From Acidobacteriaceae bacterium (GTDB taxonomy: Bacteria > Acidobacteriota > Terriglobia > Terriglobales > Acidobacteriaceae): a DNA stretch of 59,862 nt. Shown here in pieces: positions 53,594-59,862 of this stretch. Below the pieces are notes generated by a model, which did no database searches, was not told where the DNA came from, and worked only from the letters and a program-made list of their open reading frames with translations. The stretch is taken from positions 1 through 59,862 of the forward strand of contig JASHOC010000098.1 in the NCBI GenBank assembly GCA_030041305.1, read 5' to 3'. The position numbers and the translations under genes were made by a program. Every line of letters begins with the position of its first letter. Positions within the stretch are counted from its first letter, which is position 1.

Positions 53594-54900
53594 TCACTGC
53601 TTCTCCGTCAGCCGCGGCCGCGTCTCCATCCCCTGCAACTCGTTCGAAACCGCCTCGACCTCGCGAAACACCCGCAGCAGATTTCCGCCCAGAATCTTGC
53701 GGCAATCCCCGGCCGAGTAGCCCCTCGCCATCAGCGAGCAGTAATCTTAGGCAAATCGGCGGGTGAGTCCATCCCCTCCGGCAACTGCCCGTTCACGCCG
53801 TCGAAGTCCGACCCCAGCCCCACATGGTCCACCCCCGCCACCTTGGCGATATGGTCAATGTGGTCGATCAGCAGCGAAAGCGGCGGCCGCGGGATGCGGT
53901 CGGCGGCGGCTTTCTGAATTTTCGTAATCTCCGCATAGCGCACCGCACGCCCCTCCGCTTTGGCCTTGTCCTTCAGTTCCTCGATCTCCCGGTCCACCTC
54001 CGGTTGCATCGCCTTCTGCGCGTTGCGATACGCTTGCGACACAAATCCCGAGAAAAAGTTCACCTGCACCACCCCGCCCTTCGACTCCGGCCCGCCCGAG
54101 TTGGCGATCGCCCGCAGCATGTCGTCCGTCAGGTTCCGCGGCGAGTCGCACAGCGCCCGCGCCGACGAGTGCGACGCGATCACCGGCGCCCGCGAGATGA
54201 TCAGCGTGCGGTAAAACGTCTTGTCCGCAACGTGCGAAACGTCCACCATCATGCCCAGCCGGTTCATCTCGTACACCACGTCTTTGCCAAACTCGCTCAA
54301 CCCCTCCCGGGTGTGCGCCACGCTCGCATCGTCCATATCCCCCGAGCTGTCCGCCCATCCATTCGAGTTGTTCCAGGTCAGCGTCATGTAGCGCGCGCCC
54401 AGCGCATAGTATTGCCGCAGCAGCGCCAGCGACCCCTCAATCGAGTGCCCGCCTTCGATGCCCATCAGCGCCGCCAGCTTGTGCTCCCGGTGCGCCCGCT
54501 CAATGTCCTCGGGCAACGTCGCCAGTATCATCTGGTCCGCGTGCCGCGCCGCCTGCGCCTTCACTGCGTCTATCAGCTCCAGCGTCCGCCGCGCATATTG
54601 GCCCTTGTACTCCGTAGGTTCCACCCAGATCGAGAAAAACTCCGCCCCCAGGTTCCCGGCGCGCGCCGTCGGCAAATTGAAGTTCCCCCCGTTCAGCGGA
54701 TCGCTCAAATCGAAGTGCTCGTCGAGAAACCGCTGCGGCGTGTCGGCGTGGGTGTCGATCACAATCGCGGACAGTTGAACCTCATCGGGAGTAGGAGTCT
54801 TCGAATTCATCGCGGCAGGCCGACGCGTGGTCCGGCTCTGGGTCCCCATCAAGCCGGGCGCGCCAACCAACAGACAGGCGAGCAGTATACATGGACGCAT
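53594..54900 (-). pseudogene. M19 membrane-type dipeptidase, frameshifted near the 3' end
   Basis: From ATG 54900 the frame reads a signal peptide (CILLACLLVGAPGLMG) and a zinc dipeptidase: VIDTHADTP, ALMGIEGGHSIEG, DVSHV, ASHSSARAL, and HVGLGSDFDG. The frame then ends at 53731 after ITAR. In the next frame the expected tail continues at once (LMARGYSAGDCRKILGGNLL...) to a TGA at 53594-53596. One missing base near 53733 explains this. The lost tail holds the conserved GGN(L)LR helix, so the product is probably impaired unless the base loss is a sequencing error. The active-site metal residues are all upstream of the break. Confidence 0.8.
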
Positions 54901-54972
54901 GGGTTTGCCCCGAGTATACGCGCCGTCCCCAACCAACCACCTCCGCCGGCGCATTCACCGGTTCCTTAGGGC

Positions 54973-56481
54973 TCAAGGACCGTCGGCGCCACAGGGAACT
55001 TCCGTCACCGGCCACAGCAGCGTTGCCAGCAGCGTCCCAAGCGCCTGCCGTATCTCCTCCTCCTCGATGGACCGCTTCTCTTCCGCGGCCTTTCTCATCG
55101 CCTGGCGGATATACGCCTCGCAGAAGACCATCGACCATTCGGCCGGTATCAGCGCAGCTTGCCCGTTGTCCTCCAGGTTCACGCCGCATGGCGCGGCCAG
55201 GTTGTCCGCGAAGCGCGCCTGTCCCGCCATCGGGACGCGCCTGCGCTTATCCGGCCGCGAAGACTCAACCCGCTCGAGAATCTTCCCCGCTGCCACGCGA
55301 AAATCCTCTTCAACCGCTTCCAAAAGGATCGCGTCGCCGCTGTTCACGCTGATCTGTCGCCCAATCATGGGGTCCTGGAAGTTTCTCGCCCGCGCGTACG
55401 CGATGCTGGTGGTGCGGGCCAGGTCGCGATCCACGTCATCCAGATGTTGCGGGCTGGGATTCATGCGCGCGTAGTAGCGGTATCTCGCCAAGTACGAAAG
55501 CTCCGCCTCCGACCCTCGAAAATGTTCATATTGATACAGAAGATCTTCCTCCAGCGACGAGAGCCCGCGCGCCCGCGCCAGCGTGGCGTACCACTTGAAC
55601 GCTTTGTGCAGGTACCAGCCGTGTGTCTTATACAAACGGTCTTCGCCTGAGTTTTCACCGAAGATATTGAAGCTCAGTTGATTGAACATCGCAATGTAGT
55701 CTTCCCGCTGCTGCACGATCAGGTCCGACCACGGCAGATGGGCCGATTCCAGGTGTTCATCCATCGAGCCCTCGGGAAAATACGCGAAGTGGGGAGAGTA
55801 GCCGCCGTCGCGATGGATATTTCCTCGCGCAAATCCGGGCTTCATCGCGATTAGGTAGAAATGAAACCCGTGCGCCTCCTCGGTTCGGTTGTCGCGCAGT
55901 TGCACCTGGGGCCGTCCTTGCGGATCCTTCCCGCCCAGCAGCGGATGCAACCCGTACCGGTAAAGCGCTTGCGTTAGCGTTCGCTCCAGTTCCGATTTGA
56001 AGCCGGAATCGTGGCCGATCTCGGGAGGCAAAAAGATTCGCCAATCCAGGTCCCGTATATAATCCCAATCCACATACCCCCAGCGGCTCGCGCTCAAGCC
56101 CAGGCTGCCGTACGGCGAGATCGGCGTTTTCCCCACATATTCCACCAGCTGCGGGCTTGTAGCCGCGTAAGCGCGAAGCGTCTCATCCACCGCCTCGCGG
56201 ACCAAAGAAACCAGCGCCAGGTCCTGGGTGCCTCCAAATCGTTCTTTGGGCAACAGAAAGGGCTCCGTGTCCACCAGGTTGCGATGCGCGCCCACCACAG
56301 GTTGAATGCGCAGGCTGTCGAAGGCCAGGCTCTCTCGTGCATTTTCAAAAAGGAATTCCAGCCCTCCGGCAAGATGCGCATTTCGTGCCAATAGCGCGCG
56401 CCGGGTTTCTTCCACCATCGATCCGATGCCCGAGCCGGCGCCCGGTCCGTTGCCGTCCGCGGCGCGATCTCGCGTCTCCAT
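54973..56481 (-). CDS. large uncharacterised protein
   Basis: This is 502 residues from ATG 56481; the frame is open to 56556, and ATG 56421 is another choice. I do not recognise the family. A segment PYGSLGLSASRWGYVDWDYI followed by RDLDWRIFLP has the Gly-Ser and spaced Asp pattern that nucleotidyltransferase folds can show. Further conserved-looking parts are EEAHGFHFYLIAMKPGFA, RLYKTHGWYLHKAFKWYATL and YEHFRGSEAELSYL. No signal peptide or membrane segment is seen. The tail is helical and charged (EEKRSIEEEEIRQALG). It lies upstream of the dipeptidase gene on the same strand. Confidence 0.7.
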   Translation of the reverse strand: METRDRAADGNGPGAGSGIGSMVEETRRALLARNAHLAGGLEFLFENARESLAFDSLRIQPVVGAHRNLVDTEPFLLPKERFGGTQDLALVSLVREAVDETLRAYAATSPQLVEYVGKTPISPYGSLGLSASRWGYVDWDYIRDLDWRIFLPPEIGHDSGFKSELERTLTQALYRYGLHPLLGGKDPQGRPQVQLRDNRTEEAHGFHFYLIAMKPGFARGNIHRDGGYSPHFAYFPEGSMDEHLESAHLPWSDLIVQQREDYIAMFNQLSFNIFGENSGEDRLYKTHGWYLHKAFKWYATLARARGLSSLEEDLLYQYEHFRGSEAELSYLARYRYYARMNPSPQHLDDVDRDLARTTSIAYARARNFQDPMIGRQISVNSGDAILLEAVEEDFRVAAGKILERVESSRPDKRRRVPMAGQARFADNLAAPCGVNLEDNGQAALIPAEWSMVFCEAYIRQAMRKAAEEKRSIEEEEIRQALGTLLATLLWPVTEVPCGADGP

Positions 56482-56730
56482 AGCTCTATTGTCGCTTGAT
56501 CTCGCGCCAAGCTCGGGCGCCCCAGGTCTCGTTTTTGAGACCCGGGAGGCCGGCAAAAGGGTGTGTCATTCTACGCGCGATTTCCACCAACCCCTAAAGC
56601 TCCCGGGCGCAGGTCTGCAATCATGACGGGGATGTCACGTTTAAGCTCTGCTGGTGCGGCGCCCCGCGGCCCAACGCCCACGCGGCAGCGAGAGGCCGTG
56701 TCCACCATCCGAATTTTTTCGCCCTTTTGC

Positions 56731-56736
56731 TATACT
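56731..56736 (+). promoter_or_regulatory. -10 box of the tRNA-Leu gene
   Basis: TATACT (56731-56736) lies 17 bases before the tRNA start, with an AT-rich -35 region (TTTTTTC near 56714-56720). It matches a strong tRNA promoter. Confidence 0.55.
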
Positions 56737-56753
56737 CAGAGAGTCCGCAGTGC

Positions 56754-56839
56754 GCGGAAGTGGTGAAATTGGCAGACACACCATCTTGAGGGGGTGGCGC
56801 CGAACAGGCATGCGGGTTCAAGTCCCGCCTTCCGCACCA
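56754..56839 (+). tRNA. leuU: tRNA-Leu(GAG)
   Basis: This 86-base tRNA has acceptor stem GCGGAAG (56754-56760) with CTTCCGC (56829-56835), discriminator A, and an encoded CCA (56837-56839). The anticodon stem CCATC/GGTGG encloses the loop TTGAGGG, giving anticodon GAG. A long variable arm (CGCCGAACAGGC) marks a type II tRNA. The T arm is GCGGG-TTCAAGT-CCCGC. secG begins 31 bases after it. Confidence 0.95.
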
Positions 56840-56870
56840 AACATTCTCTCCCCGGTCGCAAGGGCCGGAC

Positions 56871-57200
56871 GTGAAAGCAGTTTCCAAGATGCAGATTTTG
56901 TTTTATTTCGTGATCGTGATCCACGTGATCGTGTCGTTTTTCCTGATCGGGGTAGTTCTGGTGCAGCAGGGCCGCTCGGCCGACTTGGCCGGTGCCTTTG
57001 GCGGCCAGGGCTCCCAGACCGCCTTCGGTCCCCGCGCCGCGGCCAACGTGCTCACCCGCCTCACCACCTGGTCGGCGGTGATCTTCATGTGTACTTCGGT
57101 TTGCCTGGTTGTTCTCTATCAGCGCGCCACCGGGACGCACTCCGTGCTGGAAGGGGCCAAGCCCGCCCCCATCAGCGCTCCCGCCAAGCCCGGCAAGTAG
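56871..57200 (+). CDS. secG: preprotein translocase subunit SecG
   Basis: This is 109 residues from GTG 56871; ATG 56889 would give 103 and may be the true start, since the first helix begins there (MQILFYFVIVIHVIVSFFLI). Two transmembrane segments flank the conserved loop VLVQQGRSADLAGAFGGQGS QTAFG. The second is WSAVIFMCTSVCLVVLY. It is a small inner-membrane part of the SecYEG channel that aids export. It lies directly behind tRNA-Leu(GAG). Confidence 0.92.
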   Translation: MKAVSKMQILFYFVIVIHVIVSFFLIGVVLVQQGRSADLAGAFGGQGSQTAFGPRAAANVLTRLTTWSAVIFMCTSVCLVVLYQRATGTHSVLEGAKPAPISAPAKPGK

Positions 57201-57376
57201 GCAGCGAAAAGCAAGCTTGGCGCTCGAAGAACTCACCCGAGGGTGAGCTAAGCGCTAGGTTCGGCGGCCCTAGGCTGCGCTCTGAGCGTCCGATTTCCCT
57301 TTCGCGTCCATACGATGTAGGATTCTTGTCGAATGGGTCGGCCCCGCCGGCCTGTTTCGCGAGGCACTGGTACCCC

Positions 57377-57913
57377 ATGAATCGCAAGCAACTGCTTCAC
57401 CGCCGGCGCCCAGGCGCGCGCCTTTCAAGCGCTTCCAACGGCTTTACGCTGATGGAACTGCTGATTGTTATTGCTATCATCCTGATTCTTATGCTTATGG
57501 CCATCCCGACGATCGGCAGTCTGAAGAAGAAGGCCAATGAGACCTCGGCCATCAATTCCGTCCAGGTGGTTAACAAGGCCGAGATTCAGTACGAATCGAC
57601 CTATCCGGCCAATGGGTATGCCTGCTCCCTGCAGGCTTTGGGAGGCGATCCCAGCGCCGGTGCTCCCTCGGCCACCTCGGCGCAGATTCTGCAGCCGGAT
57701 CTGGCCACCGGGTACAAATCCGGCTACATCTTCACTATTGGTAATTGCACCAAGGTGACGATCAACGGCACGGACCGGTTCACGGGATATCAAGTGACCG
57801 CGGTTCCCGAGACGGTAGGCAAGACCGGGGATCGAGGCTTCTGCAGCGATCAGTTCGGGACCCTCAAGCAGGATCCGGCGGGCGGAACCAACTGCAGCCA
57901 GCCGCTGCAATGA
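57377..57913 (+). CDS. type IV pilin-like (pseudopilin) protein
   Basis: This is 178 residues from ATG 57377. A 22-residue basic leader ends at G, before FTLMELLIVIAIILILMLMA, the type III signal cut by prepilin peptidase, with Glu at +5. The N-terminal helix is followed by a small globular domain with four cysteines. GspG/PilE-type subunits fit, but no pilus or secretion genes are next to it. The lolA start overlaps its stop (ATGA at 57910-57913). Confidence 0.88.
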   Translation: MNRKQLLHRRRPGARLSSASNGFTLMELLIVIAIILILMLMAIPTIGSLKKKANETSAINSVQVVNKAEIQYESTYPANGYACSLQALGGDPSAGAPSATSAQILQPDLATGYKSGYIFTIGNCTKVTINGTDRFTGYQVTAVPETVGKTGDRGFCSDQFGTLKQDPAGGTNCSQPLQ

Positions 57914-58635
57914 CGGCCAACCACCTCCGGCGGCGCTGCGGCTTGTTTGTCGCTGCCGCATTCATCACCGCCAACCTATGTGGATGGGCGCGCACGCCGG
58001 CCGCGTTGAGTCCTTCTGCGCAGGGCCCTTCTGCGCAAGCGCCCGCGAAAGGTCCTTCAGTGAAGGAAGTCGCTCATCGCGTCGACGAGCACTACGATGC
58101 GCTGCGGTCGCTCAAGGCGGATTTCACCGAGACCTACGAAGGCCTCGGCATGAAGCGCACCGAAAGCGGCACGCTGTTCTTGCGCAAGCCGGGCCGGATG
58201 AAATGGGATTACGACTCGCCGCCGGGCAAGATGTTCTTGCTGGATGGAAAGTTTGCCTGGTTTTACACGCGCGGCGACGCGCAAGTGCAGCGCCTTCCGG
58301 CGAAGGAACTGAGCGATCTCCGTTCGCCGCTCCGGTTTCTGCTCGGGCATACCGAACTTGAAAAAGAATTGAATGACTTGATGCTTGCGGGCGGACCGTC
58401 TAATGAATTTACCCTGACCGGAACGCCGAAAGGGGAGGAAGACCGCGTCCGGCGCATCGCGCTCACGGTGACTCCGGCGGGCGCCATTACGGCCATCTCC
58501 ATTGAAGAAATGGACGGGGCGCTGACTCGCTTTTCCTTCACCGGCGAAGAGCCGAATGCGCCGATTCCAGCCGCGACCTTTCATTTCACGCCGCCGCCGG
58601 GGATTCCGGTGGTCGATATGCCGCCGCCCGTGTAA
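57910..58635 (+). CDS. lolA: outer-membrane lipoprotein carrier protein LolA
   Basis: This is 241 residues from ATG 57910, overlapping the pilin stop by four bases, so translation is coupled. Residues 1-30 are an export signal. The mature chain has the LolA pattern: LRSLKADFTETYEG, RTESGTLFLRKPGRMKWDY, PPGKMFLLDGKFAWFY, and PLRFLLG. It would carry lipoproteins across the periplasm to LolB. The C-terminal tail is Pro-rich and longer than in enterobacteria. Confidence 0.9.
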   Translation: MTANHLRRRCGLFVAAAFITANLCGWARTPAALSPSAQGPSAQAPAKGPSVKEVAHRVDEHYDALRSLKADFTETYEGLGMKRTESGTLFLRKPGRMKWDYDSPPGKMFLLDGKFAWFYTRGDAQVQRLPAKELSDLRSPLRFLLGHTELEKELNDLMLAGGPSNEFTLTGTPKGEEDRVRRIALTVTPAGAITAISIEEMDGALTRFSFTGEEPNAPIPAATFHFTPPPGIPVVDMPPPV

Positions 58636-58831
58636 GGCAGGAAACAAAGGAATGAGCCGATAAGGAAACTGGGCAGCGGCCGAACGGGGCCTCGTCCCGG
58701 TCGTCCCTGTTCGCCACGAAACGTAAGATTGGAAGCGTGTACTGAACTGGCCTCCCCGATGGAGAAAAACTCGATCTTGTACGAATCGTTGAACGCGAGC
58801 AAGCCAAAGCTGATAGCTTGGTTGGCCGGAA

Positions 58832-59862
58832 TCAACAGGCCAATTTCTCCCGGCTCAGCTTTACCCCGTCCAGCCGGCCCAGCAGGGTGACGGCGATGAT
58901 GTTGGAGTCGAAAAGTCGTTGCGCCATCCTCTGGACCTGAGCCGCACTCACTTCATCGATGCGGGCGATGATCTCATCCACGGTGAAGAACTGATGAAAG
59001 TACATCTCCTGGCGGGCCAGATTGGCCATGCGCGAATTCGAGCTCTCTAATCCAAGCAGCAAATTCCCTTTCACCTGGTCCTTGGCGCGTGTGAGTTCTT
59101 CCTCCTCGAGCGGTGTTTCTTTGAGCTTGCGGAACTCGGCTACAATCAGGTCCACCACCTCGATGGCGTTGCTCGCCGAGGTTCCAGCGTAAACGCAGAG
59201 CGTGCCCGTGTCGCGATACGGACTGAGATCGGAATACACCGAATACGCTAGTCCCCGCTCTTCGCGGATGGTTTGAAACAAACGCGAGCTCATGCCGCCG
59301 CCAAGCACTGTATTCAGGATCAGCGTGGCGTAGCGGTTCTCATCGGTGATCGGCGGCGCGGGCACTCCCAGGCAGATCTGCACCTGCTCGAGAGATTTCT
59401 TGCTGCGCAGCAGAATGCGGGCGCTCGGAGCCGGCGCGGAGAGCTCATGCAAGGTGTCGCCGCTCGCCAGCTTCGAGAATTTTTCCGCTACCGCCTCGGT
59501 AAATCGATCATGATCCAGGTTGCCGGCCGCGGAGAAGACGATATTGCGGCCGTGAAAGCGGTCACCGTGGTAGGCGAGAAGTTGCTCCTGCCCCAGCCGG
59601 CCTACGGTTTCCGTCGTGCCCAGGATCGGCTTGCCCAGCGGGTGACCCTTCCAGAAGCTCTGGGTGAAAAGTTCGTGGACCAAGACATCGGGATTGTCCT
59701 CGTCGATCTTGATCTCTTCGAGAATCACGCCCCGTTCCCGCTCGATATCTGTCGGCGCAAAGACCGGATTCAACACCAGGTCCGTCAGCACGTCCAGTGC
59801 AATCGGCACATGGTCCGCAAGAGATTTCACATTGAAGCAGATCGTTTCCTTACCCGTAAAGG
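58832..59862 (-). CDS. M16 (insulinase-like) zinc peptidase, 5' part outside the window
   Basis: The frame is open to the window edge; the GTG at 59830 is internal, since FTGKETICFNVKSLADHVP reads on through it. Visible parts are VILEEIKIDEDNPDV (after the HXXEH site, which lies outside), LGTTETVGRL, GNLDHDRF, and the second domain with LGGGMSSRLFQTIREERGLAYSVYS. This is the M16B single-chain type that degrades small peptides or processes proteins. The catalytic HXXEH cannot be checked here. Confidence 0.9.
   Translation of the reverse strand, partial: FTGKETICFNVKSLADHVPIALDVLTDLVLNPVFAPTDIERERGVILEEIKIDEDNPDVLVHELFTQSFWKGHPLGKPILGTTETVGRLGQEQLLAYHGDRFHGRNIVFSAAGNLDHDRFTEAVAEKFSKLASGDTLHELSAPAPSARILLRSKKSLEQVQICLGVPAPPITDENRYATLILNTVLGGGMSSRLFQTIREERGLAYSVYSDLSPYRDTGTLCVYAGTSASNAIEVVDLIVAEFRKLKETPLEEEELTRAKDQVKGNLLLGLESSNSRMANLARQEMYFHQFFTVDEIIARIDEVSAAQVQRMAQRLFDSNIIAVTLLGRLDGVKLSREKLAC

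Noticed and set aside
53824..54969. 381-codon plus-strand frame
   Set aside because: It is antisense to the dipeptidase and composed mostly of Arg, His and Val.

Overview
The window (about 60 kb, roughly 58-60% GC by eye) most likely comes from an acidobacterium. The evidence is two very large Oar-type TonB-dependent receptors with an N-terminal carboxypeptidase-regulatory-like domain, several small secreted proteins of a kind I associate with Acidobacteriota, fused or split-type TPP enzymes, quinohemoproteins, and many intergenic hairpin repeats. No database search was possible, so assignments rest on motifs and remembered families.

Layout. (1) 1-136: C-terminal remnant of an IS1595/ISXO2-type transposase. 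(2) 438-13.2 kb: a mixed-strand accessory catabolic region: Oar-like receptor, NAD-dependent epimerase, fused transketolase-like enzyme, cupin, two SDRs, a mandelate-racemase-type enolase-superfamily enzyme and a secreted TPR protein. Intergenic spaces here carry a MITE-like element and a tandem hairpin array. (3) 13.8-32.1 kb: a plus-strand run that looks like one long transcription unit: second Oar-like receptor behind duplicated promoters, E1 alpha-beta fusion, muconolactone-isomerase-like protein, SDR, cyclase-family hydrolase, Tat-exported xylose-isomerase-like protein, two PQQ quinohemoproteins with an internally inserted cytochrome c domain, a TIM-barrel/ThuA fusion, a VOC protein, and an octaheme TPR cytochrome. 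(4) 32.5-42.9 kb: housekeeping genes: MscS channel, DUF5995-like protein, nrdR, NAD-type isocitrate dehydrogenase, then asd, lysC, dapB and dapA for the diaminopimelate/lysine pathway, with a LamG-like gene lying antisense between dapB and dapA. (5) 43-56.5 kb: RlpA, isoaspartyl peptidase, ICMT-like methyltransferase, GlpF-type channel, altronate dehydratase, TPR and small secreted proteins, fucose mutarotase, a GNAT, a frameshifted M19 dipeptidase and a large unknown protein. (6) 56.7 kb to the end: tRNA-Leu(GAG), secG, a type IV pilin-like protein, lolA and a truncated M16 peptidase.

How the parts may work together (inference): the two receptors would import a polymer-derived or ring-containing compound. 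Tat- and Sec-exported enzymes and the two PQQ quinohemoproteins would oxidise it in the periplasm and pass electrons through their cytochrome c domains to the octaheme protein. Cytoplasmic SDRs, the enolase-superfamily enzyme, the muconolactone-isomerase-like protein, the cyclase and two TPP enzymes would finish catabolism. The substrate cannot be read from sequence. A shared palindrome, GCAYCATATGC, near the promoters of both receptor genes suggests co-regulation.

Mobile and repeat DNA: three 117-bp MITE-like copies (35144, 39105, 50975) plus a 116-bp relative (8318) share the end motif TATAGC..TTCTCC and a central GTGGCG hairpin.
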